In this document: piece after piece, positions 17,383 to 24,854 of the stretch | How positions within the stretch are numbered: the stretch's first letter is position 1 | How the letters are laid out: every line of letters starts with the position of its first letter | Assembly (NCBI RefSeq): GCF_003234965.1 | Contig: NZ_QKVK01000001.1 | Location: 434,001-498,000, forward strand | Origin: Aestuariivirga litoralis | Lineage (GTDB): Bacteria; Pseudomonadota; Alphaproteobacteria; Rhizobiales; Aestuariivirgaceae | Reading direction: 5' to 3' | Length of the DNA: 64,000 bases | Notes under the pieces: model-generated | Told to the model about the DNA's origin: nothing | Seen by the model: the letters and a program-made list of their open reading frames with translations, nothing else | Databases searched by the model: none | Translations under genes and position numbers: made by a program

Positions 17383-18267
17383 ATGCCGGACCCCCACCCG
17401 CCCTTCGAGATCCTGTCGCCAGAGGAATGGACGGCACCCGCCGTGTTCAATTCGCCCCACAGCGGGCGGGAGTTCCCGGAGGCTTTTCTGCGGCAATCCC
17501 GTCTGCCCCGCCAGACACTCCGGAAATCCGAGGACTGCTATGTGGACGAACTCTTCCTTTCCTGCGTCGGCCATGGCGCGCCCATGCTGAGGGCACGCGT
17601 GCCACGCAGCTACATCGACCTGAACCGCGAGCCCTATGAACTGGATCCGCGAATGTTCTCGGGCGAGTTGCCGGGCTATGCCAATACAAGCTCGCCGCGC
17701 GTGGCAGGGGGCCTCGGCACCATTCCCCGCATCGTCTCCGAGGGCGAGGAAATCTACCGCGGCCGCATCGACTTCGCGGAGGCCCGCCAGCGCATCGAGC
17801 AGGTCTACCTGCCATATCACCGCACCCTCTCCGCCCTGACCCAGGCCGTGCACGCCAAGGTGGGCGACGTGCTGCTGGTCGATTGCCATTCGATGCCCGC
17901 AAGTGCCAGCGCCCACGTCGCCCCGCAGGTGTCCGGCGGCGTCGACATCGTGCTGGGGGACCGCTTCGGCGCCTCCTGCGCGGAGGACATTGCGAGCTTC
18001 GTCGAACACGAGTTGCGCAGCCACGGCCTGCGTGTGCTGCGCAACAAGCCCTATGCCGGCGGTTTCATCACTCAGAATCACGGCTCGCCGCACCGCGGCC
18101 AGCACGCGCTGCAGGTCGAGATCAACCGCAGCCTGTACATGAACGAAGCCACGCTGGAGAAGACCGCCGGCTTCCAGGAGATGCGCGGCATCCTCGACAG
18201 GTTCATCGCTGCCCTGCTGACCTATCTGGAACAGCGTTTCGCGCCGCGGCAGCTCGCGGCCGAATAG
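17383..18267 (+). CDS. N-formylglutamate amidohydrolase family protein
   Basis: A 294-residue protein from ATG 17383 (MPDPHPPFEILSPEEWTAP); earlier in-frame starts have no better ribosome site. Family features are VFNSPHSGREFPEAFL near the N-terminus, RSYIDLNREPYELDPRMF, VLLVDCHSMPAS, and NKPYAGGFITQNHG with QVEINRSLYMNE. These place metal ligands and substrate contacts of HutG-type enzymes that hydrolyse N-formylglutamate, the last step of one histidine-degradation route. No hut genes are nearby, so the substrate may be another N-formyl or N-acyl amino acid. Confidence 0.88.
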   Translation: MPDPHPPFEILSPEEWTAPAVFNSPHSGREFPEAFLRQSRLPRQTLRKSEDCYVDELFLSCVGHGAPMLRARVPRSYIDLNREPYELDPRMFSGELPGYANTSSPRVAGGLGTIPRIVSEGEEIYRGRIDFAEARQRIEQVYLPYHRTLSALTQAVHAKVGDVLLVDCHSMPASASAHVAPQVSGGVDIVLGDRFGASCAEDIASFVEHELRSHGLRVLRNKPYAGGFITQNHGSPHRGQHALQVEINRSLYMNEATLEKTAGFQEMRGILDRFIAALLTYLEQRFAPRQLAAE

Positions 18268-18492
18268 GGCCGGCCGACGTGCCGCCCGGCACGCGACAAG
18301 CCATGGACGGATAGACGGGAACAAGCGCGCACCGCGCCCGAGCTGCGCCATCGCCACCCATAACCATGCCTGTGCGGCGCCTGCCCGTCACAGTTGACCA
18401 AAGGGCAAGATCGGCGAGTTTCCATAAAGTTTTTGGGTACCAAATTTTTAATATTTCGCAGCGTTAATCTGCCCAAGCGTCAACAGGATTTC

Positions 18493-19068
18493 TTGTGCTT
18501 GCCAACCACCCGTTCCCCGCTGCGGCGGCTCGGCTTTGTCGTCGTCGTCATCCTGCTCAGCAGTCTTGTGTGGATCGCGTCCTGGGAAATCTCCCAGTCC
18601 GTGCTGTCCTTCACGGTGATGAAGGACAGCGTGACCCTCATCTACATCCCGGCCGGCGTGCGGCTGGTCATCCTGCTGGTGTCGGGGATCTGGGGGGCAA
18701 TCGGCATCATGCTGGCCTTTCCCGTGGAGCTCATCCAGGTGTTTCCGGATCCGTCCTGGCGGGAAATCATCGTCTATTCCGTGATTGCCGGCGTCATTCC
18801 CTATGCAACCGTGCTGGCGGTGTGCCGCTGGGCAAATGTCTCGCGCGACCTCCGGTCGCTGCGTGCCATCCACCTGCCGCTTATCGCTGCTGCCGTGTCG
18901 ATCACCGGTGCGGCAAGCTATGCTGCTGCACTCGTAAGGTTCGGCCGCTTCGACGCAGCGAGTTTCCTGCCCGACGTGACGGCCATGATGGCGGGAGATT
19001 TCCTCGGCTGCTTCGCGGTCGTATTGCTCGTCAGGCTGGTGATTGCCATTCGCCGCCCGCCCCGCTGA
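18493..19068 (+). CDS. MASE1-like integral membrane protein without output domain
   Basis: About 191 residues with five or six membrane helices (RLGFVVVVILLSSLVWIASW, RLVILLVSGIWGAIGIMLAF, ITGAASYAAALVRF, FLGCFAVVLLVRLVIAI). The start is unsure: TTG codons at 18493 and 18499 follow AGGA closely and an AT-rich stretch, while the frame is open back to a TTG at 18394. The IPAGVRLVILLVSGIWGA segment recalls the MASE1 sensory membrane domain, but no kinase or diguanylate cyclase domain follows. It converges with the MarR-type gene with only 6 bp between stop codons. Function unknown. Confidence 0.55.
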   Translation: MCLPTTRSPLRRLGFVVVVILLSSLVWIASWEISQSVLSFTVMKDSVTLIYIPAGVRLVILLVSGIWGAIGIMLAFPVELIQVFPDPSWREIIVYSVIAGVIPYATVLAVCRWANVSRDLRSLRAIHLPLIAAAVSITGAASYAAALVRFGRFDAASFLPDVTAMMAGDFLGCFAVVLLVRLVIAIRRPPR

Positions 19069-19074
19069 ACTGCT

Positions 19075-19422
19075 TCACTTGCCGCGCAGCGTTCGCGCAG
19101 CCTGTGAAGACATGCGGCCAAACACCTTCCGGGCGCGGTCGGTCAGGCACAGGCGGCGTGTTCTTGCGTCCTTCACATCCTGGCGGCGCTCGATCCAGCC
19201 TTCGCTCTCCAGTGCGTTGAGAGCACTGTAGACCGTGGGCGCCGTTCCCATCTCGCCATTGCGTGTCAGGTCTCCAACGCTCAGCGCCGAACCTTCGAAG
19301 TCACCATCGGCAATGAGCAGCAGCAGGGCCTTGGCTCGCGCGTCGAGCCCATCGAGGCCAGCTTCCTTCTCCACGATGCGAAGGATGCGATAGACGGCGA
19401 AGATGAACGACGAAGTCCTCAT
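19075..19422 (-). CDS. MarR-type winged-helix regulator
   Basis: The ATG at 19420-19422 gives 115 residues (MRTSSFIFAVYRILRIVEKE). The winged-helix core runs LDARAKALLLLIADGD, SVGDLTRNGEMGTAPTVYSA as recognition region, LESEGWIERRQDVKDARTRR as the wing, then LTDRARKVF. This is MarR-like in order and length. The gene is convergent with the MASE1-like membrane gene, so the two are not in one operon, but the gap of 6 bp suggests stable pairing. No ligand can be inferred. Confidence 0.7.
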   Translation of the reverse strand: MRTSSFIFAVYRILRIVEKEAGLDGLDARAKALLLLIADGDFEGSALSVGDLTRNGEMGTAPTVYSALNALESEGWIERRQDVKDARTRRLCLTDRARKVFGRMSSQAARTLRGK

Positions 19423-19562
19423 GCAGAATTCCACAACGCGCACCCGCGGCGCCACGCGCATGACAAGACAACATGCGCCATCAAAACGCAACTTCAGTAT
19501 CGGCGACGCGGGTGAAGCGAATGCCGATGATCGTCCACGCGCGGGCCCGCGGCCCCATCGCG

Positions 19563-19778
19563 TCACGCGCCCGGCGGCGTTCCGGCCCCGTCCTGTTCCG
19601 CCACGTCCTGTTCGCCAGCACGGGGATCAGCGGGCCGCGTAGCCCGGAAGTGCCAGACCGACCGCAGGAAGCCCGCGAGCAGAAGCGTGCGGTCCGGGGC
19701 AACACCCAGTCCTTGTGCGGGCGGCTTGCTGGCCGGCCCGGAACACAGAATGTGGATGACGGCACCTGAACTTGGCAT
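19563..19778 (-). CDS. Possible small protein (71 aa), unknown
   Basis: An ATG frame of 71 residues in the 450-bp gap upstream of the MarR-type gene, preceded by GGGAA at about four bases. The product opens MPSSGAVIHILCSGPASK, has GLGVAPDRTLLLAGFLRSV in the middle and a charged C-terminal part. Many but not all codons end in G or C, as in neighbouring genes. No family is recognised, so coding is only possible. Confidence 0.3.
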   Translation of the reverse strand: MPSSGAVIHILCSGPASKPPAQGLGVAPDRTLLLAGFLRSVWHFRATRPADPRAGEQDVAEQDGAGTPPGA

Positions 19779-19883
19779 GGTTTCCCGCAAATCGCTGAGT
19801 GAAGATTGTGCATCGCAATAGCGCCATGGCGTAGCGAAGAACGACTGCCAGAAGGACGCGGGCGGACAATGGCCTCGCCAAAG

Positions 19884-19969
19884 AAAAAAGGGCCGATGCA
19901 CCAAGGTGACCGGCCCAAGTCTAGGGAGGAAACGCCCAGGAAGGGCTGCAAGACATCGCTGCCTTGCGA
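19884..19969 (-). ncRNA. mmgR: Small RNA resembling the rhizobial mmgR/suhB family
   Basis: Read on the minus strand, about 86 nt follow a good promoter. They contain a first stem GCAAG..CTTGC, a short hairpin GCCC-TTCCT-GGGC with a pyrimidine loop, an unpaired GTTTCCTCCCT, and a strong terminator whose stem GGGCCG/CGGCCC plus CACC/GGTG is followed by six T. Exposed CUUCCU and CCUCCC motifs complementary to ribosome sites are the hallmark of the mmgR (Rfam name suhB) RNA of Rhizobiales, which in Sinorhizobium limits polyhydroxybutyrate accumulation under nitrogen limitation. The family was first named for sitting beside suhB-type inositol phosphatase genes, and here hisN of that superfamily starts 250 bp away. 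Family identity is from memory of its motif. Confidence 0.7.
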
Positions 19970-19975
19970 GCGGGG

Positions 19976-20004
19976 ATATGGCAGTGCGGCATGGCATAAT
20001 CAAG
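19976..20004 (-). promoter_or_regulatory. Promoter of the small RNA
   Basis: Minus-strand CTTGAT (19999-20004) and CCATAT (19976-19981) are 17 nt apart, close to the rhizobial housekeeping consensus CTTGAC-N17-CTATAT. Transcription would start near 19969. Confidence 0.65.
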
Positions 20005-20219
20005 GGGCCGGGCGGCAGATTTTTGCACAAACGGTCAAAAATTGCACAGGAGGTGCTGAAGCAGCAGGCAAAAGACATTGAAATCATTTCGATTTCCATC
20101 ATACTGAGCGAGCCATGCAACATGTGCATGAGCCAGGGATTTTGTTGCAATGCAACATAAGCCTGTGCCTTGAGGCGTGTCGGTCGCTCCAATAGGAAGG
20201 GCTGACGGGGAGATGGACA
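20005..20219. other. Gap before hisN with small dyads
   Basis: No gene is seen in these 215 bp. Three short inverted repeats occur: GAAATC (20080-20085) with GATTTC (20091-20096), CATGCA (20114-20119) with TGCATG (20125-20130), and GTTGCAATGCAAC (20144-20156). The stretch is less GC-rich than its surroundings and should hold the hisN promoter. Confidence 0.4.
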
Positions 20220-21011
20220 ATGAAAACGCCTGACTGGGCTGAACTCACGCGCTTTGCCATCGCGCTGGCAGAGGCCTCGGCAGATGCCATCCTCCCCTAT
20301 TTCAGGCGCAACACCGCGGTCGACGTGAAGGATGGCCCCGTCTGGGATCCGGTGACGGAGGGCGACCGCGCCGGGGAGCGCGCCATTCGCGCCCTCATCG
20401 AGCGCCACTATCCCGATCATGGCATTCTTGGCGAGGAATACGGGGTGAAGCATGGCCGCTCGCCCTTCACCTGGGTGCTGGACCCGGTCGATGGTACGCG
20501 CGCCTTCGTCAGCGGCATGCCCACCTGGGCGACACTGATCGGCCTCACCTTCGAGGGCAGCCCGGTTCTCGGCCTGATGAACCAGCCGGTCGTCGGGGAC
20601 ATGTTCCATGGCAACCCGGAGGGTGCCTGGCACAGCTACCGCGGTGATGTGTCCCCGATCCGCGTGCGGCGCGGGGTGCCGCTGGCACGGGCGACGGTCG
20701 GGACCACGGCCCCCGAACTCTATCGCAGCGCGGAGGACCAGCGGCGGTTCCAGGACTTGCGCGCGCGCGCCCAGCTCACGCGGTATGGCGGGGATTCCTA
20801 CTTCTTCTGCCTCATGGCGGCTGGCCACATCGACATTGCCATGGACTGCGGGCTGCAGCCCTATGACATAGCGCCCCTGCTGCCGATCGTGACCGGTGCG
20901 GGGGGCGTGGCGGCCGAGTGGACCGGCGGCGATGTTGCAAAGGGTGGCAACGTCATCACCGCGGGTTCCCAGCCCCTGCTGGAAGAAGCCCTGGCAATCA
21001 TGGCGCACTGA
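20220..21011 (+). CDS. hisN: Histidinol-phosphatase, inositol-monophosphatase family
   Basis: A 263-residue Mg-dependent phosphatase. Motifs are WDPVTEGDRAGERAIR near residue 42, GEEYG at 71-75, LDPVDGTRAFVSG at 87-99 (metal-binding aspartates), and GLQPYDIAPLLPIVTGAGG near the C-terminus. These match the HisN branch, which makes histidinol from histidinol phosphate in histidine synthesis, rather than SuhB itself. GGGGAG precedes the ATG. The stop codon lies inside a perfect hairpin (21001-21021). The mmgR-like RNA is divergently transcribed upstream. Confidence 0.88.
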   Translation: MKTPDWAELTRFAIALAEASADAILPYFRRNTAVDVKDGPVWDPVTEGDRAGERAIRALIERHYPDHGILGEEYGVKHGRSPFTWVLDPVDGTRAFVSGMPTWATLIGLTFEGSPVLGLMNQPVVGDMFHGNPEGAWHSYRGDVSPIRVRRGVPLARATVGTTAPELYRSAEDQRRFQDLRARAQLTRYGGDSYFFCLMAAGHIDIAMDCGLQPYDIAPLLPIVTGAGGVAAEWTGGDVAKGGNVITAGSQPLLEEALAIMAH

Positions 21012-21021
21012 CAGTGCGCCA
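21001..21021 (+). terminator. Hairpin over the hisN stop codon
   Basis: TGGCGCACTG, a single A, then CAGTGCGCCA: ten perfect base pairs that include the TGA of hisN. It is followed by AAAACGAAAA on the plus strand, so it is not a classical U-tailed terminator for hisN, but it may block 3' exonucleases. Confidence 0.4.
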
Positions 21022-21053
21022 AAACGAAAATGCGCGGGCCGTGCCCGCGCATT
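21021..21053 (-). terminator. Rho-independent terminator of the small periplasmic protein gene
   Basis: On the minus strand the stem AATGCGCGGG/CCCGCGCATT (10 bp, 5-nt loop) is followed by TTTTCGTTTT. It lies 25 bp beyond the stop codon of the minus-strand gene ending at 21079. Confidence 0.75.
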
Positions 21054-21078
21054 CGAGAACCTGACCTGGTTGGCGGCC

Positions 21079-21351
21079 TTACTGCATGGCCAGCTTCAGG
21101 CACTGGCCGGCGGCCATCGCCGCCGGGCGGGCGGCCGACATCGGCACCTGGCCGGAGGACACCAGCGACTTGGTGGTGGTGGTGACAACCGCCTTGAGGT
21201 CTGCCCCCGGGGCGACCTGCGGCAGCGCCGCGTTGAAGATGGTCTGGCCGTTGGCGTCGAGGCTGGCGGCGCAGCTCTTGGCTTCGGCGGCACCGGCAAG
21301 GGCCGGGGCCGTGCTGAGGGCCAGAAGGGCAAGAGCGGTGATGATGCGCAT
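21079..21351 (-). CDS. Small secreted protein, unknown function
   Basis: Start ATG 21349-21351 gives 90 residues with an AAGGATAT ribosome site. A signal peptide (MRIITALALLALSTAPALAG) is followed by a mature domain of about 70 residues with two cysteines (KSCAASL and AGQCLKL) that could form a disulfide in the periplasm. It contains PQVAPGADLKAVVTTTTKSLV. I do not recognise the family. It is transcribed alone, with a promoter region toward dksA and its own terminator. Confidence 0.7.
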   Translation of the reverse strand: MRIITALALLALSTAPALAGAAEAKSCAASLDANGQTIFNAALPQVAPGADLKAVVTTTTKSLVSSGQVPMSAARPAAMAAGQCLKLAMQ

Positions 21352-21444
21352 GGCGATATCCTTTTCAGTGTACTGCGGGGAAACTCCTAGCGGTGCACGC
21401 GAAAATGTGAATCCGTAATTCCCACGCGTGCGGCCGAAAGCGAA

Positions 21445-21466
21445 GAGGCCGCCCGGAGGCGGCCTC
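21445..21466 (-). terminator. Terminator-like hairpin downstream of dksA
   Basis: GAGGCCGCC and GGCGGCCTC (9 bp, CGGA loop) lie 7 bp past the dksA stop. On the minus strand the stem is followed by TTCGCTTTCG, a weak T-rich tail. Confidence 0.5.
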
Positions 21467-21472
21467 GTTCGG

Positions 21473-21889
21473 TCAATCGTCCCGGTAGACGCGCTCGCGC
21501 CGTTCGTGGCGTTCCTGTGCCTCGATCGACAGCGTGGCGATCGGGCGGGCATCGAGGCGCTTGAGGCTGATGGGTTCGCCCGTCTCCTCGCAATAGCCGT
21601 AGGAACCGTCCTCGATGCGCTTCAGCGCGGCGTCGATCTTGGAGATCAGCTTGCGCTGCCGGTCACGCGTGCGCAGTTCGAGCGACCTGTCGGTCTCGGA
21701 GGAGGCACGGTCGGCCAGGTCCGGCAGCACGTGGTTCTCGTCCTGCAGGTGGGCGATGGTTTCCTTGCTTTCCTTCAGGATCTCTTCCTTCCAGGAAAGC
21801 AGCTTGGCCCGGAAATACTCGCGCTGCCGCTCATTCATGAACGGCTCGTCGTCACTGGGTTTGTAGGCTTCGTCGACTTCTGCAGCCAT
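21473..21889 (-). CDS. dksA: RNA polymerase-binding factor DksA
   Basis: Start ATG 21887-21889 (MAAEVDEAYKPSDDEPFMN) gives 138 residues. The coiled coil runs about residues 20-95 with the tip DLADRASSETDRS carrying the acidic residues that enter the polymerase secondary channel. The C-terminal globular part has GSYGYCEETGEPISLKRLDA and ATLSIEAQERHERRE. Only one of the four zinc-finger cysteines is present, as in other rhizobial DksA proteins, so it folds without zinc. It should act with ppGpp in stringent control of rRNA and amino-acid promoters. The 197-bp gap to the divergent MoxR gene holds its promoter. Confidence 0.92.
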   Translation of the reverse strand: MAAEVDEAYKPSDDEPFMNERQREYFRAKLLSWKEEILKESKETIAHLQDENHVLPDLADRASSETDRSLELRTRDRQRKLISKIDAALKRIEDGSYGYCEETGEPISLKRLDARPIATLSIEAQERHERRERVYRDD

Positions 21890-22086
21890 TTCGAACTCTC
21901 TGTGAACCCCTGCTTGGCGGCGGCTTATAGCGGCAGCACCGGCCTTCCACAATAGCCCGATTGCGGCTTTTACCGACCGTCCACAGCCCAGCTATCGCCA
22001 TGATTTTGCAACGCTTTCATGACATTTGCCAGAAGGGTCCAGGAATGCAACAAAGGCCCCGGCGGGAACGGGAAGGATTTTGACCC

Positions 22087-22932
22087 ATGCGTTTTGAAGG
22101 AACGGCGGACTACGTCGCGACCGACGATCTCAAGACGGCCGTCAACGCGGCCATCGTGCTGGAGCGCCCGCTCCTGGTGAAGGGCGAACCCGGCACCGGC
22201 AAGACGGTGCTGGCGCGCGAGATCGCCTCTGCCATCGGCGCGCCCATCATCGAGTGGCACATCAAGTCGACCACCAAGGCGCAGCAGGGCCTCTATGAGT
22301 ATGACGCGGTGGCCCGCCTGCGCGACTCGCAGCTTGGCGACAAGCGCGTTCATGACATTGCCAACTACATCCGCCGCGGCAAGCTGTGGGAGGCCTTCAC
22401 GGCACCTCAGCGCCCGGTGCTGCTCATCGACGAGATCGACAAGGCCGACATCGAATTCCCCAATGACCTCCTGCAGGAGTTGGACCGCATGGAATTCTTC
22501 GTCTACGAGACGGGCGAGACGGTGAAGGCGCAGCGCCGCCCCATCGTCATCATCACGTCCAACAACGAGAAGGAACTGCCGGATGCCTTCCTGCGCCGCT
22601 GCTTCTTCCATTACATCAAGTTCCCCGATGCCGAGACGATGCAGGCCATCGTCGATGTCCACTTCCCCGGCATCAAGAAGCGCCTGGTATCGGAAGCACT
22701 CACCATCTTCTTCGAGTTGCGCGACGTGCCTGGCCTCAAGAAGAAGCCCTCCACCTCCGAGCTCCTCGACTGGCTGAAGCTGCTCCTCAACGAGGACATC
22801 GACGAGGCGACGCTCCGCGAGCGTGATCCGCGCAAGGTGATCCCGCCGCTCCACGGCGCACTCCTCAAGAACGAGCAGGACGTGATGCTGTTCGAGCGCC
22901 TCGCCTTCATGGCCAGGCGGGAGGGGCGCTGA
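22087..22932 (+). CDS. MoxR-family AAA+ ATPase (CoxD-like)
   Basis: A 281-residue AAA+ protein. Walker A is GEPGTGKT at residues 33-40, Walker B is VLLIDEIDKAD at about 113, sensor 1 is IITSNNEKELPDAF, and the arginine finger region is LRRCFFHYIKFPD. MoxR ATPases act as chaperones with a von Willebrand A partner to mature metalloenzymes or protein complexes. The usual partner (CoxE-like VWA) is not adjacent here; one is found at 31566-32741. The next gene, an ankyrin protein, starts 1 bp after the stop and is surely co-transcribed. Confidence 0.9.
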   Translation: MRFEGTADYVATDDLKTAVNAAIVLERPLLVKGEPGTGKTVLAREIASAIGAPIIEWHIKSTTKAQQGLYEYDAVARLRDSQLGDKRVHDIANYIRRGKLWEAFTAPQRPVLLIDEIDKADIEFPNDLLQELDRMEFFVYETGETVKAQRRPIVIITSNNEKELPDAFLRRCFFHYIKFPDAETMQAIVDVHFPGIKKRLVSEALTIFFELRDVPGLKKKPSTSELLDWLKLLLNEDIDEATLRERDPRKVIPPLHGALLKNEQDVMLFERLAFMARREGR

Positions 22933-22933
22933 A

Positions 22934-23452
22934 ATGGACGCGCTCCGCGACAAGGACGGCCGCACCGAACTGCTGCTCGCCACACGCGCCAATGACGTCA
23001 CCGCCGCCGCTGCCCTCATCGCGGCGGGGGCCGACGTCAACGCCAAGGACATGATCGCCGACACGCCCTTCCTCTTTGCCGCCGCCGAAGGCCGGCTCGA
23101 CATCCTGCGCCTCATCCTGGCGACGGGCCGCGCCAATCTCGCCGACACCAACCGCTATGGCGGCAACGCCTTGATCCCCGCCGCCCATCATGGCCACCCG
23201 GAGGTGGTGCGCGAACTGCTGAAGACCAGGATCGACGTCAACCACGTCAACCGCCTCGGCTGGACCGCACTGCTGGAGACCATCATCCTTTCCGATGGCG
23301 GTCCGACGCATCAGGATATCATGGCCCAACTGATCGCCGCCGGGGCCGACGTGAACCTCAGGGACGGTGAGGGCGTGTCGCCCCTCACCCATGCAAGACA
23401 GCGCGGCTACACCGAAATGGTGAAGATGCTGGAGGCGGCGGGCGCACGCTAG
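22934..23452 (+). CDS. Ankyrin-repeat protein
   Basis: A 172-residue protein made of about four ankyrin repeats: TELLLATRANDVTAAAALIA, DTPFLFAAAEGRLDILRLIL, GNALIPAAHHGHPEVVRELL, GWTALLETIILSDG and a last GVSPLTHARQRGYTEMVKML. It has no signal peptide, so it is probably a cytoplasmic protein-interaction module. It starts 1 bp after moxR and may link the ATPase to a client. Confidence 0.88.
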   Translation: MDALRDKDGRTELLLATRANDVTAAAALIAAGADVNAKDMIADTPFLFAAAEGRLDILRLILATGRANLADTNRYGGNALIPAAHHGHPEVVRELLKTRIDVNHVNRLGWTALLETIILSDGGPTHQDIMAQLIAAGADVNLRDGEGVSPLTHARQRGYTEMVKMLEAAGAR

Positions 23453-23466
23453 CCAGCTGAGTTCAT

Positions 23467-23545
23467 TCACCTTCGCCGGGCTTGACCCGGCGATCCTTTT
23501 TGCGAACGCCGAAAAGGATGCGCGGATCAAGTCCGCGCAAGGTGA
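23467..23545. repeat. Palindromic intergenic element (copy 2)
   Basis: Outer ends TCACCTT and AAGGTGA pair. Inside are hairpins CGCCGGG-cttga-CCCGGCG and GCGCGGA-tcaag-TCCGCGC, joined by ATCCTTTT/AAAAGGAT. The cruciform plan is the same as at 39589 and 54275. It sits between the convergent ankyrin and FAD-oxidase genes and could serve as terminator for both. Confidence 0.85.
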
Positions 23546-23557
23546 CGATCGGAGAGC

Positions 23558-24853
23558 CTAGCGGTCGTTGCGGCTCATCCACTTGAGGGCATGGGGCACG
23601 AACCAGGCATTGCCACGATACCAGAACTTCGCTGGTGGCTCGGTGTCGAACACGCTCTCCCAACCCTCTTGTCCCAATATGCGCCGCGCGATCTTCTGCC
23701 CGAACAGCGTGCCCATCGGCACGCCGGCAAAGCAGTAGCCGCCGCCGTAATGCACTCCGTCATGCCGCCCGATGCGCGGCGTGATGTCGAAGGTGCCGCC
23801 GCACTTTCCCGTCCACACGTGGTCGAACTGGATGCCCTCCATGTCGGGGAAGATGCGCACCAGGCGCTGCTGCAGCCGCTCCGCCATGATGCGCAAGTCC
23901 GCATCCACCTCGCCGGTCAGGCCGCCGAAGGTCATGCGCGTGTTGTCGCCGGGCGCGATGCGCATCCAGTCGACGTTGAAGTTCCAGTCGATGAAGGTGC
24001 GGTCACCGGGCAGCAATGCGCGGATGCGGTTCTCGCTCATCGGTGCCGTCACCGCCTGATAGGCATGAAAGGGCATGATGCGCCGCTGCAGCCAGGGGAA
24101 TTCCCGCCCGCCATAGCCATTGGTGGCGAAGACGAGATCGCGCGCCTCCACCTTCGCGCCCCTAACGAACACGGTGAAGCCCTGCTCTTGCCTGCGAAAG
24201 CCATGGACCGGCATGAAGCCGCAGATGGTGACGCCTGCCGCCCGCGCTGCATCCAGCAGGCCCTGGTGATAAAGTCCTGGATGCAGCCCCGCATGGTCCG
24301 GAATGCGCACGCCGCCGAAATAATGATCGGTGGCGATCTCGTCGCGCTGCTCCGCCCGGCTCACCGTCTGGAACGGCTCGCCCAGGTGCTGCTCGCGCAG
24401 GGCGAACTCGCGCGCCATGTCGTCATACATCTGCGGCGACGTCGCCAGCAGCAGCCGCCCCTGCTGCTTGTAGTGGCACTGGATGTTCTCGCGTTCGACG
24501 ACGTCCTTCACCGCGAGGAAGGCTTCCATCAGCTCGCCATAGGTGGCCTTCGCCTTGTCGAGGCCCTCGGTCTCCATGATCTCGCCGAAGGAATGCTTCA
24601 GCGTGCGCCCCACATAGCCGGCATTGCGCGTCGACGCGCCATGGCCCGGCTCCTTCGCCTCGAACACCGTCACCTGCCGCCCGCCGCGCGCCAGGTCGAT
24701 TGCTGCCGTGAGGCCGGTGATGCCGGAGCCGACAATGGCCACGTCGGTGCGCTTGGGCGGAATGTTGCGGGAACCGTCCTCATGCGGCGCTGCCCGCCAC
24801 CAGTAGGGATTGAAGGAGGCCTCGTTGCTCAGGGCTGCGCTGCCGAAGGCCAT
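23558..24853 (-). CDS. FAD-dependent amine oxidoreductase (DAO family), second of pair
   Basis: A 431-residue DAO-family flavoprotein. The dinucleotide fold is DVAIVGSGITGLTAAIDLAR with VFEAKEPGHGASTRNAGYVG, the GASTRNAG segment being typical of glycine-oxidase and gamma-glutamylputrescine-oxidase relatives. The C-terminal FAD contact is GGGYCFAGVPMGTLFGQKIA. It starts 1 bp after the stop of another DAO-family gene with related layout, so the two form one operon and may be ancient duplicates. The substrate is probably a secondary amine or amino acid. Confidence 0.85.
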   Translation of the reverse strand: MAFGSAALSNEASFNPYWWRAAPHEDGSRNIPPKRTDVAIVGSGITGLTAAIDLARGGRQVTVFEAKEPGHGASTRNAGYVGRTLKHSFGEIMETEGLDKAKATYGELMEAFLAVKDVVERENIQCHYKQQGRLLLATSPQMYDDMAREFALREQHLGEPFQTVSRAEQRDEIATDHYFGGVRIPDHAGLHPGLYHQGLLDAARAAGVTICGFMPVHGFRRQEQGFTVFVRGAKVEARDLVFATNGYGGREFPWLQRRIMPFHAYQAVTAPMSENRIRALLPGDRTFIDWNFNVDWMRIAPGDNTRMTFGGLTGEVDADLRIMAERLQQRLVRIFPDMEGIQFDHVWTGKCGGTFDITPRIGRHDGVHYGGGYCFAGVPMGTLFGQKIARRILGQEGWESVFDTEPPAKFWYRGNAWFVPHALKWMSRNDR

Positions 24854-24854
24854 G

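Noticed and set aside
20220-21011. Naming the phosphatase suhB because of the neighbouring RNA
   Set aside because: Active-site flanks (GDRAGERAIR, GLQPYDIAPL) fit HisN better than SuhB.
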